Shown: positions 1-6,820, counted from the stretch's first letter. The stretch: 7,982 nucleotides of DNA from Nitrospinaceae bacterium (GCA_012961055.1 DUAA01000028.1:1-7982); one strand, 5' to 3'. Notes: a model not told the origin generated them from the sequence alone. Made by a program: numbers and translations.

Positions 1-1212
1 CTCACCAACCCTACCGATCTATCCGCCTTGTATCAAAGATACCCAGAAAAAAGAATTCTGAAGTTATCTGCCCTTCTCCAATCGTTGCGCAAAGTGGGCC
101 ACAATGAATTAGACCATCAGAATATAATGAAGGCTCTGGTTGAAAGATTGAACCTGGGGGAGAAGGATGCTCAAACCCTGAAATTTTTTCTCGATAACCC
201 TTACACCCTGATCGATACCGCTTTGCATCAGGATATTCATCAACCTGCTGTTATCCGGCAGTTCGCAAGTTTAGTTACCAACCCGATAAGCTTGAATGGA
301 CTCTATCTCCTTAGTTATGCCGAACTGCGGGCGGTAGCACCAGGAACCCTGACCGCCTGGAAAAAAATATTACTTTCAGAACTATATGAAAGAACCTTGA
401 AATATCTGGATAACCCTGAGTCCCTAGATCAACAACCCCGAGCCACCCGTGTCGGGGTTTTCAAAGCATTGCACCGAGAACTACCTGTAAATGATATTGA
501 AAAACATCTGCGCCAGATGCCTAAAGATTATCTAATGACAGCCTCTTCTGAAGAAGTGGCACTGCATATTCGTCTGATTAGGTCTTTTAAGGATAAACTA
601 TTTATTCTGCATCACCAGTTCCACGAACAAGGGAATTATCATAACCTGACCCTATGTTGTCTCGCTGATAGTGAAGCTTTTAAAAAATTGGTAGGAGCCA
701 CTACAGCTAAAAACCTCAACATACTGGGCGCACATATTTATTTGAAAAATGATGGCATGGTTATAGTGGCGATACAAGTCGAAGCAAGCGATAACGCCAC
801 AGTCGGGAACTTTGAAGTCTGGAAAGATATTAAAAATAATTTAAGCCGGCTATTTTTAGGTGATACCAATCTGCAAGACCTGTTGAAATCTAGAATCCGT
901 TATGTAAGCGGGCAGAAAAAAATGCCCATGATCCCAAAAGTTCATGCAGAAAAAACAGCGGATAGCCCTTTCATTGTAATAAGGGTTGAAGCCCGGGACC
1001 ATATTGGTATGCTCTACAAAGTCTCCACGGTCTTTGCTGATTTCGGAATATTGATTCATCGAGCCAAGATTTCCACACAGGGTGATCGAGCCATTGATGT
1101 TTTTTATGTATCCCTGGCAAACCAGCGTTCCGATTTCAATAGAGTAATACGCCGACTAAAAGAACACATGGTTCAAACCCTGATGATCGAAAAATTGGAA
1201 GACATCTACTAG
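1..1212 (+). CDS. glnD: GlnD-type PII uridylyltransferase/sensor, 3' part only (HD remnant plus two ACT domains)
   Basis: The reading frame is open from the first base, so the 5' part lies outside; 403 codons plus a TAG stop are present. The family modifies PII proteins with UMP and removes it again according to glutamine level. The N-terminal nucleotidyltransferase domain is not visible. Residues numbered from base 1: the central HD-type region covers about 10-150, with the GlnD-like segments LYLLSYAELRAVAPG and the following W..ILLSELYE. The first ACT domain is about 214-291 (GAHIYLKNDGM) and the second about 323-401 (ARDHIGMLYKVSTVFADFGI, then HRAKIST). The usual HD pair of the hydrolase site is Gln27-Ser28, and the histidine of the later 'QHLLMS' segment aligns with Pro67, though a following Asp38-His39 pair remains. 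By inference the UMP-removing activity is weak or lost while glutamine sensing is kept. Family assignment is secure; activity is not. Confidence 0.9.
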   Translation, partial: LTNPTDLSALYQRYPEKRILKLSALLQSLRKVGHNELDHQNIMKALVERLNLGEKDAQTLKFFLDNPYTLIDTALHQDIHQPAVIRQFASLVTNPISLNGLYLLSYAELRAVAPGTLTAWKKILLSELYERTLKYLDNPESLDQQPRATRVGVFKALHRELPVNDIEKHLRQMPKDYLMTASSEEVALHIRLIRSFKDKLFILHHQFHEQGNYHNLTLCCLADSEAFKKLVGATTAKNLNILGAHIYLKNDGMVIVAIQVEASDNATVGNFEVWKDIKNNLSRLFLGDTNLQDLLKSRIRYVSGQKKMPMIPKVHAEKTADSPFIVIRVEARDHIGMLYKVSTVFADFGILIHRAKISTQGDRAIDVFYVSLANQRSDFNRVIRRLKEHMVQTLMIEKLEDIY

Positions 1213-1317
1213 CCTCTTAACAGGGGAGGCAGACAGGTCAGAATAGAGCTGAATAAGAAATTATCATTATGTTTCTGGATATAAGTTTTCAATAACTCGC
1301 CATGGGGATGGCCAATG

Positions 1318-1354
1318 AGCCCCTCTTATTAAATAGGGGCTGGGGTGATTTACC
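1318..1354 (+). repeat. Short palindrome in front of the cytochrome gene, possibly a dispersed intergenic repeat
   Basis: AGCCCCT (1318-1324) pairs perfectly with AGGGGCT (1335-1341) around a 10-base AT-rich loop, and is followed by GGGGTGATTT (1342-1351). There is no T-run after it, so it is a poor intrinsic terminator for the upstream gene. It ends 34 bases before the cytochrome start and would lie in that leader RNA. Its C-run/AT loop/G-run/GGTGATTT plan resembles intergenic palindromes common in many environmental bacterial genomes. That resemblance is from memory and needs a genome-wide search. Confidence 0.4.
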
Positions 1355-1375
1355 TTCCAACAAACAGGGAAAATC

Positions 1376-1777
1376 ATGTCTGTTAAAAAACCTTGCAAAA
1401 AAAAACAAAGCCTGGTTTTCCTTTCATGGGCCCTCTTTAGCTTATTTTCCGCATCACAAAGTGTTGCCCTTCCGGCTGATCTGGAAACTGGTCGCGATAT
1501 TTTTTTCAAACACTGCAAAGCTTGCCACGGCAATAAAGGCGATGGAAAAACCTTTGCCGCTAACGTGCTGAATCCTCCACCTAAAAATTTCACCGCCGCA
1601 AAATCAAAAAAGGAACTGACAAAAGCACGGATGATTCACTCCGTCACCAAAGGCAGGAAAGGAACGGCTATGATGTCATGGGAGTCAAACCTCACAAAAG
1701 ATGAGATTCAGGCCGTGGTGAACTATATTCGAAAAAAGTTAATGGAATTGGAACCGCCCATGAACACAACAGAATAA
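1376..1777 (+). CDS. Small periplasmic monoheme c-type cytochrome (class I-like)
   Basis: This 133-residue protein starts with a Sec-type signal: a lysine-rich head (about 1-11), a hydrophobic stretch (12-25) and a likely cleavage near residues 29-32 (SVALPA). The single heme-attachment motif CKACH is at 47-51, followed by GNKGDGK. Met99 or Met100 in GTAMMSW is the probable distal axial ligand. The C-terminal NLTKDEIQAVVNYIRK helix is typical of the cytochrome CBB3/class I fold. It should carry electrons in the periplasm; the partner is unknown, and no oxidase, reductase or maturation gene is adjacent. The ATG is supported by AGGGA at 1366-1370 with a 5-base spacer. A TATAAG hexamer at 1280-1285 could be a -10 box, but no good -35 accompanies it. 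Both flanks are intergenic, so the gene is probably transcribed alone. Class is confident, physiological role is not. Confidence 0.9.
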   Translation: MSVKKPCKKKQSLVFLSWALFSLFSASQSVALPADLETGRDIFFKHCKACHGNKGDGKTFAANVLNPPPKNFTAAKSKKELTKARMIHSVTKGRKGTAMMSWESNLTKDEIQAVVNYIRKKLMELEPPMNTTE

Positions 1778-1812
1778 TTAAGAAAACTAAGAATGCTAGA
1801 ACTATAAAAGAC

Positions 1813-1890
1813 AAATCACCTCCGTCCCATAGTGGTATCTCATCCCAAAGCTTCCATGCATAGAGCGGGTACTTTGATAAAGAGGGGTCC
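1813..1890 (-). repeat. Repeat-like segment resembling, in reverse, the palindrome before the cytochrome gene
   Basis: Read on the minus strand, this stretch begins with CCCCTCTT (1887-1880) and ends with GGAGGTGATTT (1823-1813). The upstream palindrome shows CCCCTCTT (1320-1327) and GGGGTGATTT (1342-1351) in the same order on the plus strand. The two blocks are about 32 bases end to end there and about 75 here, so this copy would be interrupted or diverged. It lies in the roughly 190-base gap between the convergent cytochrome and UPF0045 genes, where I see no gene and no clear terminator. Shared blocks are only about 8 bases each, so chance is possible. Confidence 0.25.
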
Positions 1891-1970
1891 GTTGAGCCTG
1901 TGTTTATGATATTCACCCAACACCTTCATGCCTCAAATGGGTATATCGGTGGCAAAAAAGATTTTTCCGT

Positions 1971-2279
1971 CTACTTCCTCATTTCTTTACTCAATTTTTT
2001 TTCGATAGATGCGATTTTTGATTCCAGCCTGCCAGATTTGCCTTCCCGGTAATCGATCTTGATTCCGCAAGTGATGCGTTTACAGTCCGCTTTCATAGTC
2101 TCGTAACATTTTTTGACAACTCCCATAACTTCATCGAACTCGCCTTCCAGCACTGTTCCCATGGGGTTAAGCCTGTAGGGCACTCCGCTTTCATCAATTA
2201 TTCTAAGGGAGCGGCTAACCTGTTCACTAACGCTTTCCCCCTTATCCATAGGACTCATGCTGAACTCAAGCAATATCAT
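1971..2279 (-). CDS. UPF0045/MTH1187 family thiamine-binding-like protein
   Basis: The protein is 102 residues, matching the roughly 100-residue norm of the UPF0045/MTH1187/YqgV family (Thiamine_BP fold). It begins MILLEFSMSPMDKGESVSEQ, the family's typical first strand and loop. YRLNPMGTVLEGE and a basic, helical C-terminus (about 75-102) follow. Members form ferredoxin-like oligomers, and some have been reported to bind thiamine or a related ligand; the cellular role is unsettled. The frame is open 28 codons further upstream, but that extension is non-conserved. The chosen ATG at 2279 has GAGG (2292-2289) with a 9-base spacer. It is transcribed away from pheA and shares the AT-rich divergent promoter region with it. 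It has no signal peptide, so it is probably cytoplasmic. No thiamine gene or TPP riboswitch is in view. Confidence 0.85.
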   Translation of the reverse strand: MILLEFSMSPMDKGESVSEQVSRSLRIIDESGVPYRLNPMGTVLEGEFDEVMGVVKKCYETMKADCKRITCGIKIDYREGKSGRLESKIASIEKKLSKEMRK

Positions 2280-2281
2280 CT

Positions 2282-2308
2282 TTGATAACCTCAAAAAATG
2301 GATATAAA
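2282..2308 (+). promoter_or_regulatory. Candidate sigma70 promoter for the pheA-tyrA-cmk-rpsA block
   Basis: TTGATA (2282-2287) and TATAAA (2303-2308) each match the consensus in five of six positions, but the spacer is only 15 bases. If used, the pheA leader would be roughly 125 bases to the TTG start. It overlaps the opposing promoter candidate, so the two directions could compete. The evidence is weak because the segment is AT-rich. Confidence 0.3.
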
Positions 2309-2330
2309 AATTTAAATTTACAAATATCAA
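2301..2330 (-). promoter_or_regulatory. Candidate sigma70 promoter for the UPF0045 gene
   Basis: On the minus strand, TTGATA (2330-2325) is followed after 18 bases by TATATC (2306-2301), placing a start of transcription about 15 bases before the ribosome-binding GAGG. The region is very AT-rich, so chance matches are likely. Confidence 0.35.
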
Positions 2331-2442
2331 AAAATCAGTGGCTTTTTTTATTTTTGCTTGCATATTAAGCCTAGATTATGGAATGATCAAGCATCCCATT
2401 GAGATATTTGCGGGAAATCCAAGTAAAGGCGGTACCTGTTTT

Positions 2443-3522
2443 TTGTCCCATTTAGATGATCTGCGCCGACAGATTGATAAAATTGACGATCAGTTATTAA
2501 AGCTGGTTAGCCGACGTGGCGTTTTAGCCCAGAAAGTAGGCGATGAGAAAACTCGCTTGGGTAAGGCAACGCATTTTCATGTTCCCCATCGTGAGCGGGC
2601 TATCCTTGAGCGGCTGAAGGACCAGAATAAGGGCCCTTTCCCTAACACCGCTATAGAACCTATTTTTCGTGAGCTGTTCTCCGCCACACTAGCATTAGAG
2701 AAGCCCCTGAGGATTTCTTTTCTTGGGCCGCAAACCACCTTCAGCCATCAAGCGGCAGTACGGCATTTTGGTCACTCCTGCACATTCAATCCTTGCGGAA
2801 ATATTGAAGCGGTTTTTTTGGAAGTTGAGTTGGGCAACTCTGATTATGGAATTGTTCCGGTAGAAAACTCCATCGAAGGGGTCATCAACCTGACTCTCGA
2901 CTGCTTTGTCGATTCGCCTCTTCATATATGTAATGAGATGCGGCTGCCAATTGGTCTATTTCTTTTATCCAACGTGCCCGATCAGAAGAAGATCCAGAAA
3001 ATCTATTCTCACCCTCAGCCATTGGCCCAATGCCGAAACTGGTTAAACCGTAATATGCCAGGTGTTGAACAGGTTCCCACTTCCAGCACTGCCCAAGCAG
3101 CAGAATTAGCAAAAAGAAATAAGAATACAGCCGCTATCGCCGGTGAGCTTGCAGCCGAGGTTTACAAAATAAAGATTGTCAAAAAGAATATTCAAGACCG
3201 GGCCGAAAACTATACTAGGTTTTTGATCATTTCAAAGGATCAGGCTAAAAAAGCTAAAATGAATAAAACATCCGTCATGTTCTCCATTACTGACGAGGCA
3301 GGTTCTCTTCTAAAAACCCTGCAATTATTTGCCAAAAATAAAATCAATTTGTCAAAAATACAATCCCGTCCGCTACGCAATCGGCCGTGGGAATATTTAT
3401 TTTATGTGGATTTTATGGGGCATATTGAAGATAAGACCGTCGAACGTGTCCTTAAAACGCTGGGTAAGCAAGCCCTGTTTTTGCGGGTTCTGGGTTCTTA
3501 TCCCGAAAAGGGACAACCGTGA
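2443..3522 (+). CDS. pheA: Bifunctional chorismate mutase/prephenate dehydratase (P-protein)
   Basis: It converts chorismate to prephenate and then to phenylpyruvate, the committed route to phenylalanine. Numbered from the TTG at 2443 (359 residues, normal for the family), an AroQ chorismate mutase spans about 1-85, with Arg8, Arg25, Lys36 and Arg50-Glu51 in expected places. Prephenate dehydratase covers about 90-265: GPQTTFSHQA (95-104), VPVENSIEG (138-146), STAQAAELA (215-223) and the catalytic TRF at 258-260. A C-terminal ACT domain runs about 277-350, with GSLL (287-290) and QSRP (307-310) at the phenylalanine-binding motifs, usually GAL and ESRP. The frame stays open to a GTG at 2338 and an ATG at 2383, but neither has a ribosome-binding site. 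The TTG sits 10 bases after AGGCGG and directly at the conserved mutase start. The stop overlaps the tyrA start. Function is confident; the exact start is not. Confidence 0.93.
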   Translation: MSHLDDLRRQIDKIDDQLLKLVSRRGVLAQKVGDEKTRLGKATHFHVPHRERAILERLKDQNKGPFPNTAIEPIFRELFSATLALEKPLRISFLGPQTTFSHQAAVRHFGHSCTFNPCGNIEAVFLEVELGNSDYGIVPVENSIEGVINLTLDCFVDSPLHICNEMRLPIGLFLLSNVPDQKKIQKIYSHPQPLAQCRNWLNRNMPGVEQVPTSSTAQAAELAKRNKNTAAIAGELAAEVYKIKIVKKNIQDRAENYTRFLIISKDQAKKAKMNKTSVMFSITDEAGSLLKTLQLFAKNKINLSKIQSRPLRNRPWEYLFYVDFMGHIEDKTVERVLKTLGKQALFLRVLGSYPEKGQP

Positions 3523-4382
3523 AGCTATTTAATAAAATAACAGTAATTGGGGTCGGCTTACTTGGGGCCTCTTTGGCTAAAGCCTGCAAAGAGCAGGGCC
3601 TGGCAAATGAGATCTTAGGATATGGCAGAAACCGCGAGAACCTGGAAAAAGCCAGAACCTTAAAAATCATTGATTATTACTCTACTGACTTGTCAGAGGC
3701 CGTTAAAAATGCGGACTTAATTGTGTTATGCACACCGGTCTCGGCCATCGCTCCTCTCATTCAAAATATGATTGCAGATATTCGCCCCGGAACTCTTATT
3801 ACCGATGTAGGTTCTGTGAAAGATCCGATCGTCAGGGAAGTCGAAAAGCTGATCCCTGAAGGCATTTATTTTATCGGATCACATCCCATCGCAGGAGGCG
3901 AAAATTCAGGACTGGAAGCTTCCGCCGCAAATTTATATGAGGGAGCACAGTGCATTGTTACTCCCACTTCAAAAACAGATAAAAAAGCTCTGGATAAAAT
4001 CAGTGCCCTTTGGCGGGCAGTTGGCATGGATGTCACCAGTTTATCCCCTGATGAACACGATTTTATTTTTGGTGCGGTGAGTCATTTGCCCCACATCGTG
4101 GCTTACGCTCTGATGAACACATTGGGAGCCTTGAGAACCCAAAATGATCATGAAGTCATTACCTTTTCTGGTGCCGGGCTAAAAGACATCACCCGAATAG
4201 CCTCCAGCAACCCGGTTATGTGGCGAGATATCTGTCTCTCCAATCGCGATCACTCGCTGGATCTGATCGATCGGTTTCTAGTTAAACTGAACGAAATCCG
4301 CAGTATCATCGAAAAAGGGGATGGGCAAGGATTAGAAAATAAATTTATTGCAGCAAACAAGTACCGGCTCAAGGTAATTTAA
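3519..4382 (+). CDS. tyrA: Prephenate/arogenate (cyclohexadienyl) dehydrogenase, TyrA family
   Basis: It oxidatively decarboxylates prephenate or arogenate towards tyrosine, using NAD(P)+. The 287-residue protein has an N-terminal Rossmann fold with GVGLLG (11-16), then the cofactor loop GYGRN (34-38), CTPVSAI (71-77) and TDVGSVK (95-101). The active-site segment SHPIAGGE is at 121-128, and an all-helical dimerisation domain follows, with SHLPH (188-192) and GAGLKDITRIASSNP (218-232). There is no fused mutase or ACT domain, consistent with a stand-alone TyrA partnered by the pheA mutase. The GTG start overlaps the pheA stop (GTGA) and has AAGGGA at 3508-3513 with a 5-base spacer, so translation is probably coupled. 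The loop lacks the acidic residue typical of NAD-specific enzymes and has Arg37 instead, which suggests NADP use. Whether it prefers prephenate or arogenate cannot be read from the sequence. Confidence 0.93.
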   Translation: MKLFNKITVIGVGLLGASLAKACKEQGLANEILGYGRNRENLEKARTLKIIDYYSTDLSEAVKNADLIVLCTPVSAIAPLIQNMIADIRPGTLITDVGSVKDPIVREVEKLIPEGIYFIGSHPIAGGENSGLEASAANLYEGAQCIVTPTSKTDKKALDKISALWRAVGMDVTSLSPDEHDFIFGAVSHLPHIVAYALMNTLGALRTQNDHEVITFSGAGLKDITRIASSNPVMWRDICLSNRDHSLDLIDRFLVKLNEIRSIIEKGDGQGLENKFIAANKYRLKVI

Positions 4383-4386
4383 GAAA

Positions 4387-5043
4387 ATGATAATTGCGAT
4401 CGATGGGCCCGCAGGCAGCGGTAAAAGTACTGTCGCAAAGTTGGTAGCCAAGCAGTTGAAATATAGATACATCGACACCGGTGCCATGTATCGTTCTGTA
4501 GCTTGGGCTGCCCAGAAAAAAGGTCTCGATCTTGCCGATGAAACAGCGATGGCAGAGATTGCCGAGAACCTGCATATTGAATTTGTTCCCAGTGAAGACG
4601 GCCAATTGGTGCTAGTGGATGGGGAAAACGCAACAACATATTTAAAAAATGAAACGGTGGGTAAGGGGGCGGCCACTGTTGCCGCACAAAAGTCTGTTCG
4701 AGAAACCCTAGTGGCTAGGCAACGTCAAATCGGCGAGGCCGGAAATGTAGTCATGGATGGTCGAGATATTGGGACGGTCGTATTCCCCAAATCTGACAAA
4801 AAATTCTTTTTTGTTGCCGATGCAGAAGAACGAGGCCGGAGACGGTATGAAGAACTGAAGGCTAAAAATCCAAGTTTAGATTTGAATATCATAATTAAGG
4901 AAATCCGGCAACGCGACTATGAAGACTGCAATCGAAAGATTTCTCCACTTGTCAAAGCAGATGATGCGCTGGAGGTCGATACCACCCGGTTAAATATTGA
5001 AGAAGTTACGGATCATGTTTTGAAAAATATAAATAACCTTTAA
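4387..5043 (+). CDS. cmk: Cytidylate kinase
   Basis: It phosphorylates CMP and dCMP to the diphosphates with ATP, in the cytoplasm. The 218-residue length fits the bacterial enzyme (about 220-230). Motifs in order: P-loop GPAGSGKS (7-14); DTGAMYR (30-36), part of the nucleotide-monophosphate site; a CMP-binding insert at about 60-105; DGRDIGTVVFP (124-134); and RDYEDCNRKISPLVKADDA (176-194), the lid and sugar-contacting segment. All key residues of the family appear intact. The ATG lies 4 bases after the tyrA stop. Only a weak AAGG about 12 bases upstream serves as a ribosome-binding site, so translation probably depends on coupling to tyrA. In related gene orders aroA often sits between tyrA and cmk; it is absent here. 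rpsA follows after 32 bases. Confidence 0.96.
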   Translation: MIIAIDGPAGSGKSTVAKLVAKQLKYRYIDTGAMYRSVAWAAQKKGLDLADETAMAEIAENLHIEFVPSEDGQLVLVDGENATTYLKNETVGKGAATVAAQKSVRETLVARQRQIGEAGNVVMDGRDIGTVVFPKSDKKFFFVADAEERGRRRYEELKAKNPSLDLNIIIKEIRQRDYEDCNRKISPLVKADDALEVDTTRLNIEEVTDHVLKNINNL

Positions 5044-5075
5044 ACAACAAGAAAGAAAGTGAGAATCCGCAGGTC

Positions 5076-6776
5076 ATGAAAATATCCAAAGAATTGTTAG
5101 AGCAAATGGAAAAAGATGACGAGACCGAAATGGAGGCGTTGACTCCCGCCGAAATCTTGGCCTATGAGGAAATGGAAAACTATTTCACTGAGAGTCTCGG
5201 TCGATTTAAGGCTTCGCAGGTTATCATGGGAAAGATAATTGCCGTTTCCAACGGATTCGCCACCATTGATGTCGGCTTCAAGTCAGAGGGCCTGGTCTCT
5301 CTTTCAGAGTTTCCGGAAAACGGAAAGAACCTACAAATTGATGAAGAGGTTGAAGTCTTTCTTGAAAAAGTGGAAGACAATCATGGCAATGTTGTCTTAT
5401 CTAAAGAAAAAGCCAATAAAATTAAAATCTGGGATGACTTGGTTAAAACTTATGAAGCCGATGAAATTATTCAAGGTGTTGTGATTGCTAAAGCCAAGGG
5501 TGGACTGACTGTTGATATTGGACTGAAAGCCTTCTTGCCAGGTTCCCAGATCGACCTACGCCCAATTCGCAATTTGGAAAAATTGATTAGCGAAAAGTTC
5601 GATATGAAAATTATCAAGATGAACAAAAAACGTGGCAATATTGTACTATCCCGGCGCATTCTCCTTGAAGAGCAACGCAAGCAACTTCGTACAGGCACTC
5701 TTGAAAAAATGGGAGAAGGTAATCTCATTGAAGGTATTGTTAAGAATATCACCGAATACGGGGTGTTCATCGACTTGGGCGGAATCGACGGCCTACTTCA
5801 TATCACAGACATGTCATGGGGCCGTGTCAACCATCCTTCTGAAATGTTTTCCATCGGCGACAAGGTTACCGTCATGGTTCTAAAATACGATAAGGAAAAG
5901 GAGCGTGTGTCACTGGGTCTCAAACAAACCAGCGCCGATCCTTGGGTAGATGTTGATAAAAAATACCCGGTCAATACCCAGATCAAAGGGAGAGTGGTCA
6001 GCATTACAGATTATGGTGTCTTTGTGGAACTCGAAAAAGGCATTGAGGGGTTGGTCCATATTTCTGAAATGAGCTGGAGCCGCCATGTCAAACATCCGAG
6101 TAAAATAGTTTCCCTTGAGGATCAAGTCGAAGCTATTGTACTAACCCTCGATAAGGATAAAAAAAGGATTTCACTGGGCATGAAACAAATTGAGCCTAAT
6201 CCTTGGGAAAAAATTGAAGACAAATATCCCATCGGCTCTGAAGTCGAGGGTACGGTTCGTAACTTGACCGACTTTGGAGCTTTCGTAGAACTGGAAGATG
6301 GCGTGGATGGCTTGATACATATTTCCGATTTAAGCTGGAAAAAAATCAAGCATCCTTCTGAGGTCCTGAAGAAAAAAGATATAATCACTTCAGCGGTCCT
6401 TAATATCGACAAGGACAACTGCAGGATTTCCCTTGGGGTCAAACAATTGCAGCCTGATCCCTGGAATGATATTGCTGTCAGCTATCCCATCGGCACCGAA
6501 GTTGAAGGTAAAATTATCAAAGTGACCGGATTTGGTGCGTTCGCAGAATTTGGGGATGGATTGGAAGGTCTGATCCATGTTTCTCAACTGAGTTCGGAAA
6601 AAATTACCGATCCCGAGTCTGCTGTGAAGGTAGACGATGATATCAAAGCAAAAGTGATCAAAGTGGATACCGCTAATAAAAAGATTGCTTTAAGTATCAA
6701 AGCTTTTCAAGAAGACCTAGATATTTCGCAAATCGAAAAAGAACAGGTTGGGCTGGAAGACTTTAAAGAAGAATAA
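5076..6776 (+). CDS. rpsA: 30S ribosomal protein S1 with six S1 domains
   Basis: It binds single-stranded mRNA and helps bring it to the 30S subunit. The 566-residue protein holds six S1 (OB-fold) domains at about 48-112, 130-194, 215-283, 302-370, 387-456 and 474-543. Domains 3-6 are the most alike, each with a G.F or G.Y..F...G.(E/D)GL.H.S core and separated by recurring DPW/NPW segments. Domains 1 and 2 are divergent, as in the ribosome-anchoring domains of the E. coli protein. YFTESLGRF (36-44) matches the S2-contacting segment at the E. coli N-terminus, which leaves about 30 extra, acidic residues before it. The ATG has no good Shine-Dalgarno: AGG lies only 2 bases away, and GTGAG is further upstream. 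E. coli rpsA also has a weak site and is controlled by its own product; the same is inferred here. Later in-frame ATGs at 5106 and 5172 are alternative starts. Confidence 0.96.
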   Translation: MKISKELLEQMEKDDETEMEALTPAEILAYEEMENYFTESLGRFKASQVIMGKIIAVSNGFATIDVGFKSEGLVSLSEFPENGKNLQIDEEVEVFLEKVEDNHGNVVLSKEKANKIKIWDDLVKTYEADEIIQGVVIAKAKGGLTVDIGLKAFLPGSQIDLRPIRNLEKLISEKFDMKIIKMNKKRGNIVLSRRILLEEQRKQLRTGTLEKMGEGNLIEGIVKNITEYGVFIDLGGIDGLLHITDMSWGRVNHPSEMFSIGDKVTVMVLKYDKEKERVSLGLKQTSADPWVDVDKKYPVNTQIKGRVVSITDYGVFVELEKGIEGLVHISEMSWSRHVKHPSKIVSLEDQVEAIVLTLDKDKKRISLGMKQIEPNPWEKIEDKYPIGSEVEGTVRNLTDFGAFVELEDGVDGLIHISDLSWKKIKHPSEVLKKKDIITSAVLNIDKDNCRISLGVKQLQPDPWNDIAVSYPIGTEVEGKIIKVTGFGAFAEFGDGLEGLIHVSQLSSEKITDPESAVKVDDDIKAKVIKVDTANKKIALSIKAFQEDLDISQIEKEQVGLEDFKEE

Positions 6777-6788
6777 AATCTAATAAAC

Positions 6789-6811
6789 TCTGGGCCCAAT
6801 AAGGGCCCAGA
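6789..6811 (+). promoter_or_regulatory. Perfect hairpin directly in front of sppA
   Basis: TCTGGGCCC (6789-6797) pairs with GGGCCCAGA (6803-6811) around the loop AATAA, giving nine uninterrupted pairs, eight of them a GC-rich core. It begins 12 bases after the rpsA stop and ends 9 bases before the sppA ATG. No T-run follows, so it is not a standard intrinsic terminator on the plus strand. Its 3' arm contains the only AAGGG near the sppA start. It may reduce read-through, mark an RNA-processing point or limit sppA translation. Confidence 0.7.
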
Positions 6812-6820
6812 AACTTGACT

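Noticed and set aside
1212..1230. GCCTC...GAGGC hairpin immediately after glnD
   Set aside because: It has only five pairs, a nine-base loop and no T-run, too weak to call a terminator.
1267..1593. Minus-strand frame opposite the cytochrome gene, and a plus-strand frame at 1302-1571
   Set aside because: Both overlap the well-supported cytochrome gene in other frames and show no family resemblance.
1692..1916. Minus-strand open frame of 74 codons with a hydrophobic middle
   Set aside because: It overlaps the cytochrome 3' end and a repeat-like intergenic segment, has no ribosome-binding site, and its composition looks like translated repeat.
1778..1970. Possible tRNA or small structured RNA between the convergent genes
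   Set aside because: No cloverleaf, T-loop or strong hairpin-plus-T-run could be formed on either strand by eye.
4332..4687. Three overlapping minus-strand frames opposite cmk
   Set aside because: They are antisense to an intact cytidylate kinase and have no recognisable motifs or start signals.
5471..6587. Several minus- and plus-strand frames within rpsA
   Set aside because: They are by-products of the rpsA codon pattern; none has start signals or domain features.
5900..6700. Recurring DNA-level similarity in rpsA that might be a repeat array
   Set aside because: It is explained by the homologous S1 protein domains; spacing is about 255-260 bases and matches domain boundaries.
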